Assembly: GCF_004001045.1 (NCBI RefSeq)
Contig: NZ_BIMK01000031.1
Location: 50,693 to 114,692, forward strand
Length of the DNA: 64,000 bases
From: Paenibacillus chibensis
Lineage (GTDB): Bacteria; Bacillota; Bacilli; Paenibacillales; Paenibacillaceae
Direction: 5' to 3'
Under the pieces are notes generated by a model. The model was not told the DNA's origin and did not search any database. It was given only the letters and a program-made list of their open reading frames with translations. Below, in pieces: positions 1 through 7,528 of this stretch. A program made the translations under genes and the position numbers. Position 1 is the first letter of the stretch. The number at the start of each line of letters is the position of its first letter.

Positions 1-593
1 ATCGAATGAAGGGAACAACTTTGGCAAAATGAACCTGTTTTCACTTTTGGCGTATACCTACGTTTATAATAGTCCTGCATTTCAGTAATAGCGGCAGTCA
101 CTTTATCTTTGATATTCGAAGTTAGCTGCACTTCAATCCGATGTTTGATTTCGTGGTAAAATAAATATCCGACTTCAACCTTACACAACATCATTTCTTC
201 AAGACACAGAGCCTGTGCTGCTAATTGTAGAACATCAGCATCATTAACTTTGGGCTTGCCTCTCTTATACTCCACAGGATAAGGTATATATTTGCCTTCT
301 GCGCCATGGATTTCTACGCCATCATCATTTTGAATAAATTCCACCACATCACAGACCCCCGTAATTTGAAGGTTTTTCGATTGGATAGGCATAGCTCGTA
401 CAATAAGTCTATCCCCTCGCTTTTCCCTTATAAAAGGCTGGTCAGTCTTTCGGTGAAGATGCTGTCCTTCCACGGTCCTCACATTTTCTTCCCATTGTTG
501 CTCAATGTGAATTAATGCCCACTGTCTTTTACAAAATTCAAAATGTTGAATACCGGACAGCATAAGGTAGTGATCATCTTCATTAACGTCCAT
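1..593 (-). CDS. cas4: CRISPR-associated Cas4 nuclease, type I-C (3' end cut by window)
   Basis: Read on the minus strand from an ATG at 593, this frame stays open to the window edge, so the C-terminus is missing. Cas4 is a RecB-like Fe-S nuclease that helps choose and trim prespacers for integration. Visible signatures: an N-terminal cysteine (HFEFCKRQWAL, residues ~15-26), the PD-D/ExK nuclease core (GVCDVVEF, then PVEYKRGKPK and DVLQLAAQALCLEE), and the start of the C-terminal cysteine cluster (FCQSC) near the edge; the last cysteine would lie outside. The ATG lies inside the end of cas7c, an 11-bp overlap that implies translational coupling. In type I-C loci cas1 and cas2 normally follow cas4, so they should lie just outside this window. 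Confidence 0.93.
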   Translation of the reverse strand, partial: MDVNEDDHYLMLSGIQHFEFCKRQWALIHIEQQWEENVRTVEGQHLHRKTDQPFIREKRGDRLIVRAMPIQSKNLQITGVCDVVEFIQNDDGVEIHGAEGKYIPYPVEYKRGKPKVNDADVLQLAAQALCLEEMMLCKVEVGYLFYHEIKHRIEVQLTSNIKDKVTAAITEMQDYYKRRYTPKVKTGSFCQSCSLHS

Positions 594-1446
594 CGATCAT
601 ATCGACCTTCAAGCCGTCCAGTTCAGTGACTTCGATCACGAAATCCTCGAAAGACCTCGGTTCGTCTGTCCGTGGTTTCACAGATAGTGAACGGTGAACT
701 TTGGCCGAAGAGTATTGCCCCAATTTGGAGGAATGCGTCCACCAGTATACTTTATGGATTTCCATGCTTCCTTCGGGTCTAGCCGAGGACGCATCATTCT
801 CAAAAAGAGTTATTATGGCCTGTTTGATTTTATCCGCATCTTCATTCGTAAATCCGGTTTTCTCCGCCAACTGAGTATTTATGCTGCCATAAAAAACATA
901 CAACCCAAAATCAACACGGTGCTTCATTCCCATGGTATCGGAACCCCGTTCTTTACCTGGCTCGGAATTCACGCTCTTGGTAATCTGCATGCTTGTAATA
1001 TCAATCGGGTTTACGCTTTTTGCCGTATGAATAGATACTGGTCCTCTTACACCTACCGAGACACCGCTTCCGCTTCCAGATCCTTTAAAAGCAAAAACTT
1101 GGCCAAAGCTGCGAACATCTAACCATTGCATACAGGCGACACGAGCAAAATCATCGCTTGAAGCTGTTTTGGACTTGAAAATTTGATTTAATTCAGCATT
1201 GCCATCGGCTCGCTCTCTTAAGCTGTTATAGTCATCATTCTTTCTGTCATTCGACTGCACAAAAATGATTTCACCCATATCCTGCAGCCGATTTCGGATT
1301 TTCCGTTTGATCGCCACATCGGATATTTCTCCATAGCCGTCATAATTTTGTCTCGGACGGTTGCCGTTTAGCGGATCTCCATTAGGATTAGCATTGTTGA
1401 CCGACAAAACAACCGCAAAATCGATTTTATGATCTAAACTGCTCAT
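583..1446 (-). CDS. cas7c: Cas7c (Csd2) Cascade backbone protein
   Basis: 287 aa, full length for Csd2. Cas7 subunits polymerise along the crRNA to form the backbone of the type I-C interference complex. The N-terminus (IDFAVVLSVNNANPNGDPL) is the typical Cas7/Csd2 start with an RRM-like fold, followed by the usual DGYGEISDVAIKRKIRNRL stretch. The C-terminal half has the HRVDFGLYVFYG and HKVYWWTHSSKLGQYSSAK segments common in Csd2. A ribosome site (GGAGAG) lies 5-10 bases before the ATG. It starts 14 bases after cas8c and its stop overlaps the cas4 start, so it belongs to one polycistron with cas3-cas5c-cas8c. Confidence 0.95.
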   Translation of the reverse strand: MSSLDHKIDFAVVLSVNNANPNGDPLNGNRPRQNYDGYGEISDVAIKRKIRNRLQDMGEIIFVQSNDRKNDDYNSLRERADGNAELNQIFKSKTASSDDFARVACMQWLDVRSFGQVFAFKGSGSGSGVSVGVRGPVSIHTAKSVNPIDITSMQITKSVNSEPGKERGSDTMGMKHRVDFGLYVFYGSINTQLAEKTGFTNEDADKIKQAIITLFENDASSARPEGSMEIHKVYWWTHSSKLGQYSSAKVHRSLSVKPRTDEPRSFEDFVIEVTELDGLKVDMIDGR

Positions 1447-1460
1447 CTTTATCTCTCCTC

Positions 1461-1841
1461 TTAATGGGATGCGAATTCCGCATCTTCCGTTTTATCTTTC
1501 TTTTGATAAAGTTCATGGCGTTGGCTGTAGAATCCTAACAGGTATTTACCGGATAAAGGCTTGTTGTTGAAATCCTCGGATTTAAACTTTGAGCCAATTT
1601 CGTCTATAATTTTGGATAAATAGATTGCTTTGGCTCCCAGCTTTGCTTGATAGGCCTGCAAGTTCTGTTGAATCGTATTCCATGTTCTCTCTGGATGCTT
1701 GGAATATGCGTTCATATATCGAATAGCATTGGTTGCGCGCTGTTCATCACGGCCCAGTGCCTGCCTCTCCAATACATCTGCCACAGCAAGTAAACGTCCG
1801 AACAGGTAGTCACGATTCTCATTCTCCTTATCTAATGCCAC
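1461..1841 (-). CDS. cas11c: Cas11c small subunit from an internal start within cas8c
   Basis: In-frame internal reading of the cas8c 3' end, 126 aa, starting at a GTG (1839-1841). A near-perfect Shine-Dalgarno, AAGGAGGGG (1848-1856), ends six bases before that GTG, while nothing in the surrounding coding sequence needs such a purine run. The product would start fM-ALDKENENRDYLFGRLLAVAD and is predicted to be mostly helical, as small subunits are. It is established for type I-C systems that Cas11c is made from an internal ribosome site in cas8c and is needed for a complete Cascade. The position and size here fit; that this particular GTG is used is inferred. The nearest upstream internal ATG (1913) has no comparable ribosome site. 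Confidence 0.75.
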   Translation of the reverse strand: MALDKENENRDYLFGRLLAVADVLERQALGRDEQRATNAIRYMNAYSKHPERTWNTIQQNLQAYQAKLGAKAIYLSKIIDEIGSKFKSEDFNNKPLSGKYLLGFYSQRHELYQKKDKTEDAEFASH

Positions 1842-3368
1842 TAGAAGCCCCTCCTTATGATTAATTAAAGCGCAGGCAATACTAAGCGTCTTCTCCCACT
1901 CCCACTTTTCCATGGAAACAGGATTGGATGCACGGTGATAAACACTGTTCACAATATCTCGAGGAATTGCCGCACCGTCGATGATGCACGGCAGCATGCG
2001 TTCCATGAGCCCTTTGACGATTTTATCGCTTGCTCTTGGCCCGTATGCGGCGAAAGCAATATCTTTCGTTGCTGGGGCACCGTAAAACTGGACGAATTCT
2101 CCATCCTCATTTTTACGATAGCGGTGAAGCCATGCGCAAGTAGAATGCCATTTTGCGAGCCTATCCAGATAAAGTTCCTTATTTAAGTTTCGGAAGTATA
2201 ACACGGCCATTCGGCCCGTTGTGGCTGAATCCAGCACCAATATATTGGCCTCTGATTTGAAATGCTCTGCGGAACTCCGATCCAGTTTGTTTTTGTAACC
2301 GTCCAATGCTTTAGCTACCTCGATAGCTAAGGGCATATTGGTATTGGACATGATGACATCAGCCGAAACGATCTCAGGATCCAAAGAAAAGGTATCTTCT
2401 GTTGGATCGGGGAGGTCAATTGCATCATTTCCCCACACGAGGAATACCCGCTGATCGATAATTTTCCCTTGACGATTAATTAGCCATTTTAATGCGTTAT
2501 GGGCCTTCTGGGAGACGTCATAACTGATGCTGGCTGCGTCCCTGCTCTCTTTAAATCGTCCTCGAAACGTAAATCCTGAAGTATCATTGGCTGAGATGAG
2601 CTTCGCCTTATCTGCCGGATTGCGTATTTTATTCGCATGTTTATCCGTGCTCGGAAGCATTTTCCCGGTAACGTAACAAAGATCTTTATCGCTCAAACGC
2701 TCCCGGTAAAAGTGAATAAACGAATCATACATTTCCGCGTCTTTCCATACTTTCGTCAACATACGCTCAGGGGAGTACACATTAAAACGGATAAAAGCAC
2801 TGTCTTGTTCACCAGCCAGCACGCTAAAAATGGCAGGTTTCTCCGAATATAACGCTTCGTATTTCTTGTCCCACTTTTCGATCAGACGCTGGTTCTCATC
2901 CACACAGAGAATGTGATGTGCAACTAAATCATGAATTAACTGTCTTTTGCTCAAGTATTGATAAATGCTTTTTACTTTGGAATGTGCATGGGGGGATTCC
3001 GCCCAGTTCTGAAGTTCTTGTATGTAAGTCTTGAAGGGCTCTTCCTCTTTGATTTTGCCCCCGTATTCTCTGAAGTCCCCTGCTACATAACTCAATTTAT
3101 CATGCAGCGGATAGGGTGCGATTACCGCTCCTGCACGGCTTGCTGACTTTTCTGTGCTGGGGATCAGCGTGCTAGCATCCTTATTGGTAATGACGAAAGC
3201 AGAGTGGAATTCTCCATCTTCCGTAATTGAAACTTCAATATGCGCATTCTGAGTCGTATGCGAGATAGGAAGAAGAGTATATTCACGATCATTGTTCTTT
3301 TTTTCGATCTTACCGACACGATCCAAATTCGATTCATAGGTTTCATATAGATTTAAAAGCCAACTCAT
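1461..3368 (-). CDS. cas8c: Cas8c (Csd1) large subunit of the type I-C Cascade
   Basis: 635 aa from the chosen ATG. Cas8c is the large subunit that recognises the PAM and recruits Cas3. I start it at MSWLLNLYETYES rather than the seven-codon longer frame because GGAGG lies at the right distance and the ATG overlaps the cas5c stop (ATGA at 3365-3368). The protein has the usual Csd1 layout: a conserved N-terminus, a central region with FTFRGRF and VFLVWGN, and a helical C-terminal third. That C-terminal third is probably also made separately as Cas11c from an internal GTG (separate entry). The identification rests on length, operon position and these Csd1-like segments. Confidence 0.92.
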   Translation of the reverse strand: MSWLLNLYETYESNLDRVGKIEKKNNDREYTLLPISHTTQNAHIEVSITEDGEFHSAFVITNKDASTLIPSTEKSASRAGAVIAPYPLHDKLSYVAGDFREYGGKIKEEEPFKTYIQELQNWAESPHAHSKVKSIYQYLSKRQLIHDLVAHHILCVDENQRLIEKWDKKYEALYSEKPAIFSVLAGEQDSAFIRFNVYSPERMLTKVWKDAEMYDSFIHFYRERLSDKDLCYVTGKMLPSTDKHANKIRNPADKAKLISANDTSGFTFRGRFKESRDAASISYDVSQKAHNALKWLINRQGKIIDQRVFLVWGNDAIDLPDPTEDTFSLDPEIVSADVIMSNTNMPLAIEVAKALDGYKNKLDRSSAEHFKSEANILVLDSATTGRMAVLYFRNLNKELYLDRLAKWHSTCAWLHRYRKNEDGEFVQFYGAPATKDIAFAAYGPRASDKIVKGLMERMLPCIIDGAAIPRDIVNSVYHRASNPVSMEKWEWEKTLSIACALINHKEGLLVALDKENENRDYLFGRLLAVADVLERQALGRDEQRATNAIRYMNAYSKHPERTWNTIQQNLQAYQAKLGAKAIYLSKIIDEIGSKFKSEDFNNKPLSGKYLLGFYSQRHELYQKKDKTEDAEFASH

Positions 3369-4084
3369 GGATTCACCTCCTCTCCCCATTGGGCTAACAA
3401 TGCATCCGCCGATTCAACATTGTTCGCATCAAAACGCTTCGGCTTCATATCCGTAATTTTACGCACTTGTCCGCACTGCTCCGGCCTTAAAAAAACAATG
3501 ACCCCGTCTCTCATGACAGGATTCCATAGGCGCACTTCCATCTGATCTCTTCCGGTTTCATCCGGGTAGTTGATCCCGTGCACCATAGTCCCCAGATGAA
3601 TTTCACCATAACCGTCGTAAAACCCGTCACCTTCACCAAATCTGCAAGGTTCCACATACCCCTGGCATTCGCGTGTACCTAAAAAAATGTCTCTGCGTCC
3701 TCCTGCCTCAAGAGATCGTTTCAAAATGTTATGGTGCTTATGTTCATTACGGTCAAATGTCATATCTGGACGATTCATATTGAATTCAAAGTGAGCTCTG
3801 ACTTGGTATTTCACATCCTTTAAATATGTGTAGTTGGCAAGCGTATTTCCTCCGCCATAATCAATCGGACGTACTCCCTTCGATTCCATGCGGATCGGAT
3901 TTATCACTCGAATTTCATCCACGATAAATATAAGCGTTGGTTTCCAGTAAATGCTTTCTACAACCCCTTTAATGGCCTGATACGTCGGCACCTGATATGA
4001 CAACTTCTCACCGCCAAGCTTCGTCAGAGGATCTGTGAAGAGTGCGTAGTCGCCGTATACCACAAACTCAATGGAATTTCTCAT
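3365..4084 (-). CDS. cas5c: Cas5c (Cas5d) crRNA-processing endoribonuclease
   Basis: 239 aa from the ATG at 4084, which has AAAGGAGGTGAA just upstream; the frame extends 17 codons further but without a ribosome site. In type I-C systems Cas5 replaces Cas6: it cuts the repeat at the base of its hairpin and stays on the 5' handle. The RAMP-type N-terminus (IEFVVYGDYALFTDP) and the segments TYQAIKGVVESIYWKP, EHKHHNILKRSLEAGGRRD and FLGTRECQGYVEPC are typical of Cas5c. It begins 26 bases after cas3 and overlaps cas8c by ATGA. Confidence 0.94.
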   Translation of the reverse strand: MRNSIEFVVYGDYALFTDPLTKLGGEKLSYQVPTYQAIKGVVESIYWKPTLIFIVDEIRVINPIRMESKGVRPIDYGGGNTLANYTYLKDVKYQVRAHFEFNMNRPDMTFDRNEHKHHNILKRSLEAGGRRDIFLGTRECQGYVEPCRFGEGDGFYDGYGEIHLGTMVHGINYPDETGRDQMEVRLWNPVMRDGVIVFLRPEQCGQVRKITDMKPKRFDANNVESADALLAQWGEEVNP

Positions 4085-4110
4085 CGATTCACCTCCTTTC
4101 ATTGCATCTA

Positions 4111-6540
4111 TTAAAATAAGTTCATGCCCAGCCAACTGTCGTTCTCGTCGTTTAGTCCAAACTCTTCACTATAAGCTCCTTCTTTCAAAACCAAAATCTG
4201 TCCATCCAGAATTCTTTCAATTCCGTCGTTCTTTAACAATTTCTGAAGTTCATAATCAAATATGTTAATCGTATATTGCTGTGCTCTTCTCAGTAACCTG
4301 GAGAAATCTTCAATGCGCTCGGCTCCATTCAACGAAGCTATAATTTCTTTCCCCTCATCTCCGTAAGGTACGAGGACCGACGTCGCTATATGATCTATTA
4401 CTTGAAAATGCTCTGCGGCTGTGTGGTAACTGTTGGCTATAAACAGAGGTAATCTTTGGCTTTTGTTTCTAGAATATGCTTGATAATAATCATTTTCAGA
4501 TTTACTAGCAGTTAATAATGACGTCATTTCAACTCTCAGCTTGGGGATAGAATAATTTAAGCTTGAAGCAAGTTCCGTATAAAACTCATGGAAGTATCGC
4601 TCCATGGCTTTGACCGATAATATATTTCCGCCATGACTCGACGAGTTACGTTTCAGGTCAATTAAAATCCTTTTCGAGATTTGCTTCCCTGACTTCACTT
4701 CCTTCAAATGGTTTAGATTTTCTTCCTCATGATCAATAACATAGACCTGCTGAACTTCACGCTCCCCGTGCCTGTTGCACCGCCCTGCTGCTTGCGCTAT
4801 CGAATCCAGACCCGCCAATGAGCGAATAACGCATTCGAAGCTCACATCAACTCCCGCTTCAATTAGTGGCGTACTTACGCATACAATGGGATCCCCATTA
4901 CTTAAATGCAGTCTGATTTCGCCCAGCTTTCTTTTTCGGTGTGCCGCACACATAGACGTGCTTAAATGATAAACCGGTATATCTCCGACAGTTAGCACTA
5001 ACTGCTCGTATAGCTTTCTCACAACCGTCTTCGTGTTTAATATGACCAAGACACTTTTCGTGTCTTTCATTTTTTCATTCACAAAATCTGTAAGCCTATC
5101 ATTATTGAATAAGTTATCCGTCGCCAGGTCCCTAATTTCCACCCTCTTAAATGCAGCAATGACTTCATCCAACTGATCAATCATCTCAGCGTCTGGATTG
5201 ATATTCAGCTTATGTTCGACAAAATCTAGTGCAGGTTGGGTGGCTGTACACAGCACCATACTACTTTGACCGTAGGCAGATAAGAAGTTTAAAGCTTCAT
5301 TAAATAAAGACACACAGGAGACGGGTACCTTCTGAACTTCATCGAAAATAATGACGGATTCACTTAAATGATGCAGTCTTCGGATATTTCTGCTTCCTTT
5401 TGCATAAAACACATTCAAAAACTGCACCATCGTTGTGAAGATAATCCGCGACTCCCAATTGTCTTTTGCTAACTTAAGCTTCTGCCTTACATTCAACACA
5501 CCATCCATCCGTTCATCATCATCCGTGTCCTCAATTACATTCGAATGATGTTCTAAGATATGAACTTCATCCTGCAAAATCCGACGCACCTCCGCCGCAT
5601 TCTGCTCAATAATGGTCGTGTATGGCAGAACGTAAATAATACGCTGTTTGTTATGATTTATAGCGTGTTTCAGTGCATACCTAAGACTGGCCAAGGTTTT
5701 GCCGCCGCCAGTCGGGATAGATAAGGTATATATGCCAGAGGGTCTATCTGCAAATCCATCGCATTGTTCAGACATTCGGCTTCTAAGTACATTGATAAGA
5801 GAATGGTTTGTACTTCGTTCTGTGAGCGCATTGACTTCATCTAATAGTCGGATGTAATAGGTGTTGAACAGATCTTGTCTATCAGGCTCCTCAGGTTCTT
5901 GTATCCCGTTCTCTTCAAACCTCCTGGTGTTTGTCCGATCCGCATCAATCAGTGCGCTGAACACAAACTTGGTTAAAAACATAATCTTAGCTTCACTATT
6001 CAACGTTGAAGGTTTATTTCGAAAGGTAACAAGCTCCGCTGCGGCTTGATCGACATATCGATGGAATTCCTCTTCACCTATCACATGATTAAAGAAGAGA
6101 CGCTCGCTCACTTCAAATTCATCTAAATCCTTGTCCCGTACTCGTCGCAAATAGTCCGACTCTAACTCCGGATTCAAAAAATCTTGGAGATATGCATGAT
6201 GAGAAATTACTGCGTTACCGACCACTTCAGCTAAAATCCCCTTGGCCGGGTCTATTTTGCTCGTATGAAATAAGTTATAAAGCAAGCGTCCACCAGCGGT
6301 TGAGTGATCCACGCTTCCTCTCTTGGGTGGTGAATCAGGATTTCGGACGGCCTCCAGGATGTATTCCCTAAATGCATTCGAATACTTTCCCATATCATGG
6401 AGAATACCTGCCAGTCCCGTAATGTGCTTAATATTTAGGCTATAACCAAATTCTTCGGCTAGATCTTTTACGCCCAGCAGATGCTCTTCGACAGTCTGCT
6501 GTTTATCGTCACTTTTGCGAATATGGGCGATATAGGTCAT
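4111..6540 (-). CDS. cas3: Cas3 helicase-nuclease, type I-C
   Basis: 809 aa, the expected size for an HD-helicase Cas3. It degrades target DNA after Cascade recruits it. The N-terminal HD nuclease domain shows H20, the HD pair at residues 48-49 (GILHDMGK) and later histidines. The helicase part has Walker A (SIPTGGGKTLAS, near residue 270), the DEVQ box (IIFDEVQKVP), motif III (CTATQPA) and motif VI (QAAGRCNRHGE). All key residues look intact, so interference should be functional. The ribosome site is AAGGGGGAG. It is the first cas gene after the array, with 201 bases between; cas5c follows. Confidence 0.96.
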   Translation of the reverse strand: MTYIAHIRKSDDKQQTVEEHLLGVKDLAEEFGYSLNIKHITGLAGILHDMGKYSNAFREYILEAVRNPDSPPKRGSVDHSTAGGRLLYNLFHTSKIDPAKGILAEVVGNAVISHHAYLQDFLNPELESDYLRRVRDKDLDEFEVSERLFFNHVIGEEEFHRYVDQAAAELVTFRNKPSTLNSEAKIMFLTKFVFSALIDADRTNTRRFEENGIQEPEEPDRQDLFNTYYIRLLDEVNALTERSTNHSLINVLRSRMSEQCDGFADRPSGIYTLSIPTGGGKTLASLRYALKHAINHNKQRIIYVLPYTTIIEQNAAEVRRILQDEVHILEHHSNVIEDTDDDERMDGVLNVRQKLKLAKDNWESRIIFTTMVQFLNVFYAKGSRNIRRLHHLSESVIIFDEVQKVPVSCVSLFNEALNFLSAYGQSSMVLCTATQPALDFVEHKLNINPDAEMIDQLDEVIAAFKRVEIRDLATDNLFNNDRLTDFVNEKMKDTKSVLVILNTKTVVRKLYEQLVLTVGDIPVYHLSTSMCAAHRKRKLGEIRLHLSNGDPIVCVSTPLIEAGVDVSFECVIRSLAGLDSIAQAAGRCNRHGEREVQQVYVIDHEEENLNHLKEVKSGKQISKRILIDLKRNSSSHGGNILSVKAMERYFHEFYTELASSLNYSIPKLRVEMTSLLTASKSENDYYQAYSRNKSQRLPLFIANSYHTAAEHFQVIDHIATSVLVPYGDEGKEIIASLNGAERIEDFSRLLRRAQQYTINIFDYELQKLLKNDGIERILDGQILVLKEGAYSEEFGLNDENDSWLGMNLF

Positions 6541-6741
6541 CTAACTCCCCCTTCTGATACTTAAAAGGCAAGAATAGTTCTATATACCCATCATAATTTC
6601 GATATAGTTAATCAATATCCTCCAAAAAATCCACAATATAGAACAAAAAAATGTGAAATTTGTACGATTTGACAACAATTAAAAAGGCCACTGCGCTAGG
6701 AGGCAACTGTACTTCTACGACCCGCTACTTCCGATCGAGCA
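6541..6741. other. A+T-rich spacer between CRISPR array and cas3
   Basis: About 200 bases, A+T-rich, with no coding frame I can support. It must hold the array's trailer and probably a cas3 promoter, but I could not find a convincing -35/-10 pair. Because array and cas genes share an orientation, read-through from the leader promoter into cas3 is possible. I looked for a further decayed repeat in 6660-6741 and found none above chance. Confidence 0.6.
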
Positions 6742-7309
6742 CTTTCAATTCACGCACCCACGCAGGGTGCGACTTTGCCCATTTACCTAGCATGGCCGTC
6801 GATGTATCCTTTCAATCCACGCACCCACGCAGGGTGCGACTGTCCACCATTTTCGGATCGATGCTGATGGGAGTCTTTCAATCCACGCACCCACGCAGGG
6901 TGCGACGTACATCCATCATCACATCAATCTAAAGGAGTGGCTTTCAATCCACGCACCCACGCAGGGTGCGACAGGGCGCGGCCGGTGTTCGAATTGATCG
7001 TGAGTGGATTTCTTTCAATCCACGCACCCACGCAGGGTGCGACCTCTCGCGCCCTCTGTTCGGCCCGGGCGGCATTTTATCTTTCAATCCACGCACCCAC
7101 GCAGGGTGCGACTTAATTTGGATTTTATTCGGGTTGCTGCCCTAACTTTCAATCCACGCACCCACGCAGGGTGCGACTACACGGGGTAATCCTTTTGCGT
7201 GTGTGTCGATTCTTTCAATCCACGCACCCACGCAGGGTGCGACGGTTGATCCTGACTATGGTCGCAGCAGCATGAAGCTTTCAATCCACGCACCCACGCA
7301 GGGTGCGAC
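6742..7309 (-). CRISPR. Type I-C CRISPR array, 9 repeats and 8 spacers
   Basis: Nine 32-bp repeats start at 6742, 6809, 6875, 6941, 7012, 7081, 7146, 7212 and 7278. The crRNA sense is the minus strand: that repeat strand begins GTCGCACCC and ends TGGATTGAAAG. Its hairpin arms are CGCACCC and GGGTGCG around a TGCGT loop, which leaves the 11-nt 5' handle usual for type I-C. Spacers are 35, 34, 34, 39, 37, 33, 34 and 34 bases (low to high coordinate). Eight repeats are identical; the one at 6742 has one change in the handle, marking the old, leader-distal end. The leader lies at 7310 and above. Confidence 0.99.
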
Positions 7310-7510
7310 TCCGTTTTCTCATATAAACATCCAGAAAAACGGTTAAAACTATAATAAACCAACTCCAAAAAAGAGAATGACATCCCTTTTAATGTAAAAT
7401 AATCAAATTAATTGGATATTTATTGGTGCGAATCTCCCTGCTTTTCTATGTGCACTTAACATTCGCACCAAAATGTACGAAACAATAACTACCTAAATTA
7501 TACCACAAAC
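7310..7510 (-). promoter_or_regulatory. CRISPR leader with 11-bp inverted repeat and extended -10 promoter
   Basis: A+T-rich leader upstream (minus strand) of the newest repeat. A TATAAT box at 7497-7502 preceded by TGG (7503-7505) makes an extended -10 promoter, giving a start near 7490 and a long leader transcript into the array. Inside lies a perfect inverted repeat: TTGGTGCGAAT at 7423-7433 and ATTCGCACCAA at 7461-7471, 27 bases apart. I recall similar GTGCGAA...TTCGCAC arms in other type I-C leaders but cannot check that here. The repeat could be an integration or host-factor site, or a hairpin in the leader RNA. Confidence 0.7.
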
Positions 7511-7528
7511 TCAATAAACTAGGACTTA

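Noticed and set aside
694..1122. 142-aa plus-strand frame opposite cas7c
   Set aside because: Antisense to an intact cas gene, no ribosome site, no recognisable motif.
6660..6741. A tenth, decayed repeat beyond the terminal one
   Set aside because: Aligned at the expected spacing, 6675-6706 matches the repeat no better than chance.
6660..7189. Plus-strand reading frames through the array with repeated STHPRR peptides
   Set aside because: They are translations of the 32-bp repeats and have no ribosome site; the array explains them.
7178..7277. Assigning phage targets to spacers
   Set aside because: No database search is possible here, and I saw no self-match in the spacers I compared by eye with this window.
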